Shown here: positions 45,221 through 54,771 of the stretch, in pieces
Layout: each line of letters starts with the position of its first letter
Position numbering within the stretch: position 1 is the first letter of the stretch
Source of the DNA: Sphingobacterium lactis
GTDB lineage: Bacteria; Bacteroidota; Bacteroidia; Sphingobacteriales; Sphingobacteriaceae
Length of the DNA stretch: 64,000 bases
NCBI RefSeq assembly: GCF_011046555.1
Contig: NZ_CP049246.1
Span: 372,001 to 436,000 of the forward strand
Direction of reading: 5' to 3'
The notes under the pieces: model-generated
The model's input: only the letters and a program-made list of their open reading frames with translations
Told to the model about the DNA's origin: nothing
Database searches by the model: none
Program-made: the position numbers and the translations under genes

Positions 45221-46972
45221 ATGAAGAAGATCTTAGCCTTATCCCTCCTGCTGTTGTTTGTAACATTGGGCATGGCCCAAAAGAAGGAACAGTGGTTGGA
45301 AGATGACCGGTTTGGCATGTTCATCCATTGGGGCCTCTACAGTGCGACGGAAGGAATCTGGAAAGGTGAGCGCCTGCGTCACCCGAACAACTATGCGGAG
45401 TGGATCCGCTATCGGAACCGCATTGGCGAAGCGGAATACGGCGAATTGGCGAAGCGTTTCGATTGGGAGCGCATCAATCCGGAAGAATGGGTGTTGCTGG
45501 CCAAGAAAGCGGGCATGAAATACATCATCATCACGTCCAAGCACCATGATGGTGTTGCGCTTTGGGATACCAAGGTGGGCACCTACTCGCTGCCGAAACT
45601 GAGCGGCACGAATCGCGATGTCATTAAGGAAATTGCCGAGGCTTGCAAAAAGCACGATATAAAATTATGTTTCTATTATTCCCATTGGATCGACTGGCAG
45701 CATCCCTATGGATGGAGCCATAACCAAGAAGTAACCGGACGGGTTAGCGATGCACAATATGACCAATATTGGCAAGAGAAAGTCATTCCGCAGGTCCGAG
45801 AACTGTTGACCAATTACGGAGATATTGCCATGATGTGGTTCGACATGTGGATTCCCTATCAGCAGAGTATCATCAAGAAGGAACAGTTGGATCAATTGGC
45901 CAATATGATCCATGAATTACAACCCAACTGTTTGATCAACTCCCGTCTGGGCTTACCTATCCAGAACGAACATGTTGATTTTGAAACCTTGGGGGACAAC
46001 CAATTTGGTGCAGCCTATACCGACTATGTCTGGGAAACACCGGGTACCATTGCCCATTCCTGGGGATACAATGCATTGGAGAACGAATGGAAGTCAACAA
46101 ACCAACTTTTCCAGTCCCTAATCAATAACGTAAGTCTGAATGGTTCCTACACCTTGAATATCGGTCCCCGCGCCGATGGGACGGTTCCTTACGAAGGTGT
46201 ACAACGTTTGGAGGAAATGGGAAAATGGCTGAAAACCTATGGGGAAGCGGTCTATGAGAACAATGGCCTACCGATTCGTTTCTCCCAGCACGATTGGGGG
46301 AAGATGACCCTGAATAAGAAAGATGGCGCAGTTTACCTCCATGTTTATAACTGGCCCTTGGATAAAACATTGCGGGTTACCGGTCTGGCCAGCAAACCGA
46401 AAAAGATTGAGGTCCTGACGCCTGCAGGGAAACAAGAAGTGAAGTTTGAACAACATGGCCCCATCTTGCATGTGCATGTGCCTACAGAACAGCCGGATCC
46501 CTATGTTTCCGTACTGAAGGTCACATTTCCGGAGCTGAAGCTCGATTCGGAGACCGTTGCAGAATCCTCATTCGGTGGATTTGCCCTCAACGCAAAAAAT
46601 AATTTATCAAAGAACCTGGTCTTTAAGGCTTTTGACGGCACCAAACCAGACCATTTTGAATTGAAATCTACCGACCGCCCCCAATGGAAAGTTTTCATTC
46701 CAGAAGCAGGCACGTATACCATAGCGACTTCCATGCACAATGGGACTGGAAAAACAGTTGCCATCGACCTGATCATTGATGGAAAGACTTACGCGGCTCA
46801 AGTAGCGCCAAATGGTAAAGTAACGGTGGAACCCAATGAAAATTGGTATGTGGAGGAATTCTTGGATGTTCCCATGGGGTCATTCGAAGTTGAGCAACCC
46901 AAATCCCTAAATGTGGAGTTCCGGAGTTCAGCACCGATCCTATTTAACCGAATCTGGTTGGAGAAGAAATAA
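45221..46972 (+). CDS. GH29 family alpha-L-fucosidase, exported
   Basis: Removes alpha-linked L-fucose. The 583 residues start with a signal peptide (to about GMA18). The catalytic barrel shows RFGMFIHWGLYS (30-41), SKHHDGVALWD (106-116), YYSHWIDWQHP and the nucleophile Asp208 in MMWFDMWIP, where relatives have WFDGW or WFDMW. A C-terminal beta domain (about 460-583, starting near FGGFALNAKNN) resembles a carbohydrate-binding jelly roll. It is divergent from GH3 and probably acts in the periplasm on the same glycan. Confidence 0.95.
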   Translation: MKKILALSLLLLFVTLGMAQKKEQWLEDDRFGMFIHWGLYSATEGIWKGERLRHPNNYAEWIRYRNRIGEAEYGELAKRFDWERINPEEWVLLAKKAGMKYIIITSKHHDGVALWDTKVGTYSLPKLSGTNRDVIKEIAEACKKHDIKLCFYYSHWIDWQHPYGWSHNQEVTGRVSDAQYDQYWQEKVIPQVRELLTNYGDIAMMWFDMWIPYQQSIIKKEQLDQLANMIHELQPNCLINSRLGLPIQNEHVDFETLGDNQFGAAYTDYVWETPGTIAHSWGYNALENEWKSTNQLFQSLINNVSLNGSYTLNIGPRADGTVPYEGVQRLEEMGKWLKTYGEAVYENNGLPIRFSQHDWGKMTLNKKDGAVYLHVYNWPLDKTLRVTGLASKPKKIEVLTPAGKQEVKFEQHGPILHVHVPTEQPDPYVSVLKVTFPELKLDSETVAESSFGGFALNAKNNLSKNLVFKAFDGTKPDHFELKSTDRPQWKVFIPEAGTYTIATSMHNGTGKTVAIDLIIDGKTYAAQVAPNGKVTVEPNENWYVEEFLDVPMGSFEVEQPKSLNVEFRSSAPILFNRIWLEKK

Positions 46973-47011
46973 AAAGAAATGGGCGACACATGAAGTGTCG
47001 CCCATTTCTTT
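46973..47011. terminator. Bidirectional terminator between GH29 and pepP
   Basis: A 17-bp stem (46973-46989 with 46995-47011) around loop ATGAA; its A-rich and T-rich ends serve both converging genes. Confidence 0.92.
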
Positions 47012-47042
47012 TATAGCGAGGAAAGTTCCTTCGAGCAGACGA

Positions 47043-48818
47043 CTAGATCGCTGCAGTCTTTTCTTTTAACCAAGCTTGCTCCTCAGCAGATAGACTCGGA
47101 GAAAGTTTTTCAAATACCCAAGCATTGTAGTCGTTCAACCAGTTGATATGCTTTTCTTCCAATAGGGATTTATCCACCAAGTCTGTAGCGATATAACAAA
47201 TGGTCAAAGTCTCAAAATCCATGAACTCGCCAAATTGGTTGCTGTCGATAACCTTGGAAAGCACCAGATTCTCGATACGGATTCCGTATTCCCCTTCGCG
47301 GTACAAGCCAGGCTCAATGGAAGATATCATTCCCGGTTCAACAGGTATATCCACGGCAGCCATATTGAAGACCTGTGGTCCTTCGTGCACATTCAGGAAG
47401 AAGCCTACCCCGTGGCCCGTACCATGGCCATAGTTGCGCAAGGTTTCCCAGATCGGACGACGCGTAATGGCATCGATCGAATATCCTTTTGTGCCTTTCG
47501 GGAAAATCGCCTGCGATCCTTCGATCGTTCCTTTTAACACAATCGTGTAATCCTGACGTTCTGCATCCGTAATGTTACCTAAGGACACCACACGTGTAAT
47601 ATCGGTGGTTCCATCCTTGTACTGGCCACCTGAGTCAACAAGCAATAAGCCTTCCTGCAGCAGGGTGGAATTGCTGTCGTCCGTTGCTTTGTAGTGTGGA
47701 AGTGCACCATGCTCCTTATACCCCGCAATGGTATCAAAGGAAATATCAACAAACCCTTCGGATGCCGCACGGATACCCTGCAATTTCTCCGCAATGGAGA
47801 TTTCGCTCAGTTCACCGGTTTTGACATTTTCCTCCAACCATTTGAAGAATTTCGTCAATGCAACACCATCCTTAACCATGGCATTCCGTGTATGGGCAAC
47901 TTCAACTTCATTTTTCATGGATTTGAACCAAGTCGATGGGTTCATATCCTCTACGATATCCACATTGGCTGGTACCGCATCATAGATGGCAAAACAGGTG
48001 CGCTTCGGATCCAAAAGAATGCGGTTCGCTGAAATCGTCTGTACGACCTCGAATGCTTTCTCGTAATCCGCAACCTCTACTCCAGATTGTTTCAGGGAAG
48101 CCACATCGGCCTCTGCTAATTTTCCAGATTGAATATATAGGGTGTTCTTATCCGTTGTAATCAATAGAAATCCCAATACTACAGGATTGCAATGCACATC
48201 ATTTCCACGGATATTCAAGATCCATGCAAGATCGTCCAAGGAGGATACAAAGTGTGCTTCGACACGTTTGTCCTGCATCTGTGTTTTTATACGTTTGATT
48301 TTATCAGCGGTGGATTCACCTGTAGTTTCCACGCCGATCAGGTATGCCGGTTCTGTTGGTAATGCCGGGCGACCTTCCCAGATCGGGTCCAGAAGGTCAA
48401 GATGGCCATCGACCTGGATGCCCAACGGCTCCAACTCCTGCTGTACGGTTTGCGCTACGGCAACAGCGGCCAAATTACCGTCAAAAGCCACAGTATTTCC
48501 TTTTTCCAACTTCTTGCCAAGCCAGGTTACATATTCTGCTTTCCCCTGCACTTGTAGCTTAACCAATTCAAATCCTGATCCCGCCAACTGCTCATTGGCT
48601 TGCACAAAATACCGTGCATCGGTCCAAAGACCGGCAAAATCTTCTGTTATTACCAAAGTTCCCGCGGAACCGGTAAAGCCAGAGGTCCATTTGATACATT
48701 TGTAGCGGTCCGGAAGGTATTCACTGATGTGTGGATCGGAGGAAGGAATAATATAGGCGTCTACACCCTTTTCTTTCATCAACTGACGGATGGAAGCTAG
48801 TTTTTCGATGTAATTCAT
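47043..48818 (-). CDS. pepP: Xaa-Pro aminopeptidase, M24B family
   Basis: A 591-residue cytoplasmic metallopeptidase that releases the N-terminal residue before proline. It has the three-domain layout of long aminopeptidase P: two creatinase-like N-terminal domains (about residues 1-310) and a pita-bread catalytic domain. Metal ligands are visible in LLVDSGGQYKDGTTDITRVV (two Asp), GTGHGVGFFLNVHEGP (His), and two Glu in SSIEPGLYREGEYGIRIENL. It stands as a single gene between a bidirectional terminator and the divergent dacB. Confidence 0.93.
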   Translation of the reverse strand: MNYIEKLASIRQLMKEKGVDAYIIPSSDPHISEYLPDRYKCIKWTSGFTGSAGTLVITEDFAGLWTDARYFVQANEQLAGSGFELVKLQVQGKAEYVTWLGKKLEKGNTVAFDGNLAAVAVAQTVQQELEPLGIQVDGHLDLLDPIWEGRPALPTEPAYLIGVETTGESTADKIKRIKTQMQDKRVEAHFVSSLDDLAWILNIRGNDVHCNPVVLGFLLITTDKNTLYIQSGKLAEADVASLKQSGVEVADYEKAFEVVQTISANRILLDPKRTCFAIYDAVPANVDIVEDMNPSTWFKSMKNEVEVAHTRNAMVKDGVALTKFFKWLEENVKTGELSEISIAEKLQGIRAASEGFVDISFDTIAGYKEHGALPHYKATDDSNSTLLQEGLLLVDSGGQYKDGTTDITRVVSLGNITDAERQDYTIVLKGTIEGSQAIFPKGTKGYSIDAITRRPIWETLRNYGHGTGHGVGFFLNVHEGPQVFNMAAVDIPVEPGMISSIEPGLYREGEYGIRIENLVLSKVIDSNQFGEFMDFETLTICYIATDLVDKSLLEEKHINWLNDYNAWVFEKLSPSLSAEEQAWLKEKTAAI

Positions 48819-48882
48819 TATGTTATTTTTAATAATCTCCGCAAGTTATGAAATTCTCTTAACTAAAGTAATTCCTTACTCA

Positions 48883-48890
48883 TAGATTTG
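48883..48890 (+). promoter_or_regulatory. Promoter core of dacB
   Basis: TAGATTTG fits TAnnTTTG. An mRNA start near 48896 leaves only about 11 nt before the first ATG (48907) but about 50 nt before the ATG at 48946. Confidence 0.45.
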
Positions 48891-48906
48891 AAATTTTACA
48901 ATTTAT

Positions 48907-50376
48907 ATGTACTACTTGTCCAGTAGATTACGATATTTGCTATCTATGAGAAGATTTTTTTCATTTTTTTATTTCGTTGCGTTCATCAGCCTAACCAGCA
49001 TTGAAACTACAGTTGCGCAAGAAGTAAAATCAAAAGTAGAAACAGCATTTGCTACATTCAGCAAACACCCTTCTATTCAGCATGGTACAGCATCGTTGAC
49101 GGTTTTGAACTCCAAGACCGGTGAGGTGGTATATGCCAAAAATGATTTGCAAGGTCTTGCTACCGCATCGACTTTGAAAGTAATCACGTCCATTACGGCG
49201 CTGGATCTTTTGGGTTCGGATTTCCAATTTGAGACCAAACTGGATTATACCGGACAGATTGACTCCTTAGGCACCCTACACGGCAATTTAATTGTTTCCG
49301 GATTTGGCGACCCTACCTTGGGGAGCGACCGCTATGCGGAGACCAAAGCCGACGTCATCCTTGCCAAATGGGTAGCTGCTATCAAAAATTTGGGAATCAA
49401 GGAAATAAAGGGTATGTTGATCGCGGATGACAAGCTGTACAACGGCTATGATGTCCCGAATACCTGGATGTGGGGCGATATAGGGAATTACTACGGTGCG
49501 GGAATTAGTTCCCTGAACTGGAAAGAGAATAAAACGGGAATTAATTTCATCGTTGGCAGACCTGGTCAGGCCGCTCGGATGCAACCGACGGAGCAACTGC
49601 CTTTCTATACCCTCATTAACGAGGTGAAAACGGGTGCTGCCGGTTCCGGAGATAAAGTGTACGGCTATTCGGGTCCTTATGCTAAAAAAGTAGTCCTCCG
49701 TGGTACTTATGGCAGTGATCTAAAGAAGACCATTGAAATATCGGTGCCCGATCCGGCGTTACATTTAGGGTATGACCTGATGAAAGCCCTGGCGCAGGAT
49801 TCCATTGTACTGACGGATTCTGTGACAACGGCGAAACGGTTGATGAATATCGATTCGCTCGTCCTGATGGAGGGACAGCGCGTCAATATCGTTTCCCATA
49901 AATCGCCACGCTTAGCGGAAGTTGTACATTGGTTCAATCAGAAGAGTATCAACCTGTATGGTGAGGCACTATTGAAATTAATCGGTGGTATTTCTGCCAA
50001 CAATTTCGATACGGAGGAATCCGCAGAGTTGATCAGCAAATATTGGCAGAATAAATTAACTATTCCGCCAAGTGCCATCCATACTTTCGATGGATCCGGT
50101 TTGTCTCCACAGAATAGGGTGACAACCGCCGCGATGGGAAAGATCATGCATTATGCAAAATCACGTCCTTGGTTTGCTGATTTTTACAAATCATTGCCAA
50201 CGATCAATAAGACGTCCATGAAGAGCGGAACAATTGGTGGTGTCCTTGGCTATACCGGCTATCAAAAAGCAGCCGATGGGCAGGAATACACCTTTTCGCT
50301 ATTGGTCAATAATTACCACGGTCCGGCGTCACAGATGCGCCAGCGCATGTTTAGATTATTAGATGTATTAAAATAG
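48907..50376 (+). CDS. dacB: D-alanyl-D-alanine carboxypeptidase/endopeptidase, PBP4 type
   Basis: A 489-residue periplasmic S13 peptidase acting on peptidoglycan cross-links. The serine-lysine motif is S88-T-L-K91 in ATASTLKVITS, the SxN motif is in QKSINLYGEALLK and the KTG equivalent is MKSGTIGG. A signal peptide covers MRRFFSFFYFVAFISLTSIE. The start may be the ATG at 48946 (residue 14 here), which gives a more typical signal sequence and leader. Long insertions between the motifs match PBP4. Located upstream of maeB but with 51 nt between, link unknown. Confidence 0.92.
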   Translation: MYYLSSRLRYLLSMRRFFSFFYFVAFISLTSIETTVAQEVKSKVETAFATFSKHPSIQHGTASLTVLNSKTGEVVYAKNDLQGLATASTLKVITSITALDLLGSDFQFETKLDYTGQIDSLGTLHGNLIVSGFGDPTLGSDRYAETKADVILAKWVAAIKNLGIKEIKGMLIADDKLYNGYDVPNTWMWGDIGNYYGAGISSLNWKENKTGINFIVGRPGQAARMQPTEQLPFYTLINEVKTGAAGSGDKVYGYSGPYAKKVVLRGTYGSDLKKTIEISVPDPALHLGYDLMKALAQDSIVLTDSVTTAKRLMNIDSLVLMEGQRVNIVSHKSPRLAEVVHWFNQKSINLYGEALLKLIGGISANNFDTEESAELISKYWQNKLTIPPSAIHTFDGSGLSPQNRVTTAAMGKIMHYAKSRPWFADFYKSLPTINKTSMKSGTIGGVLGYTGYQKAADGQEYTFSLLVNNYHGPASQMRQRMFRLLDVLK

Positions 50377-50427
50377 GATATCGCAAGGCGATACCCACAA
50401 AAGAAAGAAGTAAAAACCAATATAGTA

Positions 50428-52707
50428 ATGAGTAACATCAACAGAAAAAAAGACGCTTTAAACTATCATGCGATGGGGCGTCCAGGAAAGATTGCTGTCG
50501 TTCCTACAAAACCACACAGCTCGCAAAGGGACCTATCTCTAGCGTATTCACCAGGTGTGGCAGAACCTTGTCTGGCCATTGCAGAGAATAACGAAGATGC
50601 ATATAAATATACGGCAAAAGGGAACCTGGTTGCTGTAATTTCCAACGGTACTGCGGTATTGGGATTGGGAGATATCGGCGCACAGGCCGGAAAGCCGGTA
50701 ATGGAAGGTAAAGGCCTTTTGTTCAAGATCTTTGCCGACATCGATGTATTCGACATCGAATTAGACACCAAAAATGTTGATGACTTCGTAAAAATCGTGA
50801 AGGCTTTAGAGCCTACTTTTGGGGGTGTAAACTTGGAAGATATCAAGGCTCCTGAATGTTTTGAAATTGAACGTCGCCTAAAGGCAGAGATGAATATCCC
50901 TGTTATGCACGATGATCAGCATGGTACAGCGATTATTTCTGGTGCCGCTTTGATCAACGCATGTGAATTGCAGGGCAAGAACATTGCAGAGGTGAAAATC
51001 GTCGTGAATGGTGCTGGTGCAGCTGCCATTTCCTGTACGGCCATGTATGTGGCTGTCGGTGCGCGTAAGGAAAATATCGTGATGTTGGACTCCAAAGGTG
51101 TTATTCGCCAGGACAGAGACACATTAGACCCGACGAAAGCAGAATGGGCAACGGACAGAGATATCCATACGTTGGCCGATGCGGTTAAAGACAGTGATGT
51201 TTTCATCGGACTTTCTGCAGCAGATGTATTGACTCCAGAAATGTTGAAAACCATGGCACCTAAACCGATCGTTTTGGCTATGGCGAACCCGAACCCAGAA
51301 ATTGCCTACGAACTTGCTGTGGAAACACGCGATGATATCATCATGGGTACAGGTCGTTCCGACTTCCCGAACCAAGTGAATAACGTATTGGGATTCCCTT
51401 ACATTTTCCGTGGTGCTTTGGACGTACGTTCAACGGCGATCAATGAAGAGATGAAGATTGCAGCGGTAAAAGCAATCGCTGAATTGGCTAAGCAACCGGT
51501 TCCTGAGGAAGTGAACATTGCTTACAATACCAACAACCTACGCTTCGGTGTAGATTACGTGATTCCTAAACCTACCGATCCACGCTTGATCACAGAGGTT
51601 TCTGTGGCCGTTGCGAAAGCAGCTATTGCTTCCGGTGTAGCACGTATCGTGATCGAAGATTGGGATGCTTACCGTGATGAATTGCGCAAGCGCTTAGGTA
51701 AGGATGACCGTTTAATCCGTACCATCACTGCGAAAGCAAAATCAAACCCTAAACGCGTTGTTTTTGCGGAAGCTGATAACTATAAAACCCTTCGTGCGGC
51801 GCAGATCGTGAAAGAAGAAGGTATTGCATTCCCGATCCTTTTGGGTAACCAAGATAAGATCAATGGTTTGATCCAAGAGTACGGTTTCGAATTGGATGGT
51901 GTGGAAATCATCGACCCACAAAATGAAATCAAAACAGATCGTTTCGCTAAATATGCGGATCACTTATATCAAAAGAGAGCACGCCGTGGCGTTAACAAAT
52001 TAGACTCCCGTAAATTGATGACCAACCGCAACTACTTTGCGGCGAGCATGGTGGAGTTTGGTGATGCCGATACCTTGATTTCCGGCTTGACACGCAATTA
52101 TGCTTCTACCATCCGTCCTGCACTACAGGTGATCGGTGCAAAACCGGGCAGCCGTGTGGCAGGGATGTACATCATGTTGACTTCGCAAGGACCTTTGTTC
52201 TTCGGTGATACAACGGTAAATGCAAACCCAACGGCGCAGGAATTAGCAGACATCTCCGTTCTTTTGGACAATGCCGTGAAGCGCTTCAATGTGAAACCTC
52301 GCTTAGCGATGCTTTCCTACTCCAACTTCGGTTCCAATGATGGCGACATCTCCGATAAAGTTAGAGAGGCTGTACGCATTTTGCACAAAGAGCACCCAGA
52401 GATGATTGTTGATGGCGAGATCCAAGCGAACTTTGCTCTTAACAAAAACTTGCTATCGGATAACTTCCCGTTCTCTACGTTGAATGGTGAGCCAGCAAAT
52501 ACGTTGGTATTCCCGAACTTGGAATCAGGAAACATTTCCTACAAGTTATTGCAGGAAGTGGGCAACGCCGAAGCGGTAGGTCCGATCCTTTTGGGTATGA
52601 ACAAACCGGTTCACGTATTGCAATTGGACAGTTCGGTTCGCGAAATTGTCAATATGGTTACCATTGCGGTGGTTGATGCGATTGAGCATCAAAACAATAA
52701 TCAATAA
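50428..52707 (+). CDS. maeB: NADP-dependent malic enzyme with phosphotransacetylase-like domain
   Basis: Oxidatively decarboxylates malate to pyruvate, giving NADPH. The 759 residues comprise a malic enzyme part (about 1-430: LSLAYSPGVAEPCLAIAEN, VMHDDQHGTAIISGAALINA, VNGAGAAAISC nucleotide fold, ANPNPE) and a C-terminal phosphate acetyltransferase-like part (about 430-759: NPKRVVFAEADNYKTLRAAQ, ending VLQLDSSVREIVNMV). In MaeB this second domain binds acetyl-CoA for control and is thought not to be catalytic. ruvA starts 14 nt after its stop. Confidence 0.95.
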   Translation: MSNINRKKDALNYHAMGRPGKIAVVPTKPHSSQRDLSLAYSPGVAEPCLAIAENNEDAYKYTAKGNLVAVISNGTAVLGLGDIGAQAGKPVMEGKGLLFKIFADIDVFDIELDTKNVDDFVKIVKALEPTFGGVNLEDIKAPECFEIERRLKAEMNIPVMHDDQHGTAIISGAALINACELQGKNIAEVKIVVNGAGAAAISCTAMYVAVGARKENIVMLDSKGVIRQDRDTLDPTKAEWATDRDIHTLADAVKDSDVFIGLSAADVLTPEMLKTMAPKPIVLAMANPNPEIAYELAVETRDDIIMGTGRSDFPNQVNNVLGFPYIFRGALDVRSTAINEEMKIAAVKAIAELAKQPVPEEVNIAYNTNNLRFGVDYVIPKPTDPRLITEVSVAVAKAAIASGVARIVIEDWDAYRDELRKRLGKDDRLIRTITAKAKSNPKRVVFAEADNYKTLRAAQIVKEEGIAFPILLGNQDKINGLIQEYGFELDGVEIIDPQNEIKTDRFAKYADHLYQKRARRGVNKLDSRKLMTNRNYFAASMVEFGDADTLISGLTRNYASTIRPALQVIGAKPGSRVAGMYIMLTSQGPLFFGDTTVNANPTAQELADISVLLDNAVKRFNVKPRLAMLSYSNFGSNDGDISDKVREAVRILHKEHPEMIVDGEIQANFALNKNLLSDNFPFSTLNGEPANTLVFPNLESGNISYKLLQEVGNAEAVGPILLGMNKPVHVLQLDSSVREIVNMVTIAVVDAIEHQNNNQ

Positions 52708-52721
52708 GTCGCAACATACGT

Positions 52722-53306
52722 ATGTACGAATATTTTAAAGGAAAACTTGTTTTCAAAGCCCCTACCCACGTCATTCTAGAAGTGGGTGGGATAGGTTATT
52801 ACCTGCATATTTCATTGACTACTTACAGTCAGATCAAGGATCAAGAGGAGTGCAAGCTTTTTGCTTCCTTTCAGGTACGCGAAGATTCGCAGACCCTCTT
52901 TGGCTTTGCCACAGAAGCGGAGCGCCATCTTTTCCACCACTTGATTTCTGTATCTGGAATCGGTCCGAATACAGGTCGGATGATGTTATCGTCCATCACA
53001 CCGGAGGAGATTCAATCGGCTATCGTCAATGGACAGGTGGCTGTGATCCAAAAGATCAAGGGTATCGGTCCGAAGACGGCACAACGCGTCATTCTTGAAT
53101 TACAGGATAAACTGAAGAAACAAGGTCCGGATGCGTTGATTCCATTGGTGGTGAGCAAGCCGTCATCTTCCGAGGAGGCATTGACAGCACTTGTGATGTT
53201 GGGATTTCCAAAGCCTGCGGCAGAAAAAGCCTTGCAGGCCATTCTTGCAACAGAACCTGAAGCCAATGTGGAGCAACTGATCAAAGCCGCTTTAAAACGT
53301 TTGTAA
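52722..53306 (+). CDS. ruvA: Holliday junction helicase subunit RuvA
   Basis: A 194-residue tetrameric junction-binding protein that loads RuvB. N-terminal OB fold (MYEYFKGKLVFKAPTHVILE), two helix-hairpin-helix motifs (VSGIGPNTGRMML and IKGIGPKTAQRVI), and a C-terminal three-helix domain that contacts RuvB (SSEEALTALVMLGFPKPAAEKAL). The gene is probably co-transcribed with maeB and ends at a strong hairpin; ruvB and ruvC are not in the window. Confidence 0.96.
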   Translation: MYEYFKGKLVFKAPTHVILEVGGIGYYLHISLTTYSQIKDQEECKLFASFQVREDSQTLFGFATEAERHLFHHLISVSGIGPNTGRMMLSSITPEEIQSAIVNGQVAVIQKIKGIGPKTAQRVILELQDKLKKQGPDALIPLVVSKPSSSEEALTALVMLGFPKPAAEKALQAILATEPEANVEQLIKAALKRL

Positions 53307-53336
53307 AGAAAATAGTCCGCACTAGCGAGCGGTATA

Positions 53337-53370
53337 GCCCATCACTTCAACAGTGATGGGCTTATTTTTT
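53337..53370 (+). terminator. Terminator after ruvA
   Basis: GCCCATCACT (53337-53346) pairs with AGTGATGGGC (53352-53361) over a 5-nt loop, followed by TTATTTTTTT. Confidence 0.9.
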
Positions 53371-53398
53371 TATCGACCTGCAATAAAAATGGTTTCCT

Positions 53399-53406
53399 TA
53401 TATTTG
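53399..53406 (+). promoter_or_regulatory. Promoter core of the GAF-type msr gene
   Basis: TATATTTG fits TAnnTTTG and lies 23 nt before the ATG at 53430; an AAAGGAG ribosome-binding site falls between. Confidence 0.55.
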
Positions 53407-53429
53407 TAGAAATTTAAAGGAGCAGAAAA

Positions 53430-53906
53430 ATGGCAGAAGATTTAGCAATTCATTCGGGGAGCAAGGAAGAACAGTACATCGCGTTGATCCCGCAGATTCA
53501 AGCATTAATTGCTGGCGAAACCAATTTGATTTCCAATCTGGCAAACATCAGTGCCGCACTGAAAGAACAGTTTAATTTTTTCTGGGTTGGCTTCTACCTG
53601 ATTGATGGTGAGGAATTGGTTTTGGGTCCATTCCAAGGACCGGTTGCCTGTACCCGGATTGCCTACAACCGCGGTGTCTGTGGAACAGCTTGGGCAAAAG
53701 AAGAAACCCTGATTGTGCCTGATGTGGAAGAATTCCCAGGTCATATCGCTTGCAGCTCCTTATCTAAATCGGAGATTGTGGTACCGCTCTTTTTACAGGA
53801 CAAGTGTGTGGGGGTATTGGATGTGGATAGTGCAGCATTGAACACATTCGATGAAATTGATGAAAAATACCTGAAAGAGATCTTAAGGCTTCTCACCATA
53901 GCTTAA
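53430..53906 (+). CDS. msrC: Free methionine (R)-sulfoxide reductase, GAF fold
   Basis: Reduces free methionine-R-sulfoxide with thioredoxin. The 158-residue GAF-domain protein carries the three conserved cysteines as Cys74 (GPVACTRI), Cys84 (RGVCGTAW) and Cys108 (HIACSSLS), each exactly ten residues earlier than in the E. coli enzyme (84, 94, 118). The substrate pocket block NFFWVGFYLIDG is also present. It is a single gene. With the exported MsrB at 26267, the window contains two different R-sulfoxide repair enzymes. Confidence 0.9.
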   Translation: MAEDLAIHSGSKEEQYIALIPQIQALIAGETNLISNLANISAALKEQFNFFWVGFYLIDGEELVLGPFQGPVACTRIAYNRGVCGTAWAKEETLIVPDVEEFPGHIACSSLSKSEIVVPLFLQDKCVGVLDVDSAALNTFDEIDEKYLKEILRLLTIA

Positions 53907-53912
53907 TTTTAA

Positions 53913-53920
53913 TATCTTTG
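53913..53920 (+). promoter_or_regulatory. Promoter core of the next membrane-protein gene
   Basis: TATCTTTG fits TAnnTTTG, 29 nt before the ATG at 53950 and immediately after the msrC stop. Confidence 0.5.
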
Positions 53921-53949
53921 CTGACCAAGCACACAAACTATTAGCCGAG

Positions 53950-54771
53950 ATGTCAAGTCCAAGGACCCTATCTGTTTTCAATTTTATTATTGTAGCCCTC
54001 AACCTTTTGTGGATTGCACTGGTAGAGAATGGCTACATTTATTCCTATTCATTCTCCGATACCATTGCCCAATATCCAACGTATATTACACCGGCAAAAT
54101 TTGCGTATAAGATCTGGACATTCATCGCTTTCGTTATGGTTTTGGCCAGTTACTCCATGTTTTATGGTACGCAAAAGGCACACCCCAACAAAAACACCAT
54201 CCTGAAGGTAGTAAAAATTGATTTCTGGCTGATCCTCAATCAACTTGCTGTAGGAATCAGTATGTCCCTGAAACACAATGATAATTTCAGGTGGTCGCTT
54301 CTTTTTACCGGCATTGCCCTAATCAGTATTATGGTGGTGAATAACAAGATCCAAATCCAACGGCTAACATCCAATTCCTTTACGCGGTATTTCATTCGCT
54401 TAGCTTTTGGCTTGTATACGGGTTGGTTGATGTATGTTTTTGCGTTTAACCTCGCGGTGATTTTTGAAAAATGGGGATTTGGAATTCCTCCTGCAGGTCA
54501 ATTCTACGTGGATGTTATCTTACTCCTTATCGTTTCCGTGGCTATGTTGAGCTATTCCTACCTGAAATGCTTACCCATGGTTTCTGTTGTGTTAACCTGG
54601 GCAGCGTACGGTGCCTATTATCAAGGCCAATTGCGTCCTCGAGCAGAATCCGAGCAAGTTGGGTACCTCCTTATTGCGCTCATCGTCATCTCCGTCGTCG
54701 TGGCCATCCTCACCTACATGCGCTGCAACAAGAACAGAGTTTCTAAACCAATGGAATTAATCGAGGATTAA
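53950..54771 (+). CDS. Multi-pass membrane protein, TspO/MBR-like candidate
   Basis: A 273-residue inner-membrane protein with about eight hydrophobic helices. The pattern of Trp and Tyr at helix ends (KFAYKIWTFIAFV, LGLYTGWLMYVFAFNLAV) recalls the tryptophan-rich sensory TspO-related family, duplicated or extended beyond the usual 160 residues, but I see no diagnostic motif. No signal peptide or catalytic residues. Its last 15 nt overlap the convergent WD40 gene. Function unknown. Confidence 0.6.
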   Translation: MSSPRTLSVFNFIIVALNLLWIALVENGYIYSYSFSDTIAQYPTYITPAKFAYKIWTFIAFVMVLASYSMFYGTQKAHPNKNTILKVVKIDFWLILNQLAVGISMSLKHNDNFRWSLLFTGIALISIMVVNNKIQIQRLTSNSFTRYFIRLAFGLYTGWLMYVFAFNLAVIFEKWGFGIPPAGQFYVDVILLLIVSVAMLSYSYLKCLPMVSVVLTWAAYGAYYQGQLRPRAESEQVGYLLIALIVISVVVAILTYMRCNKNRVSKPMELIED

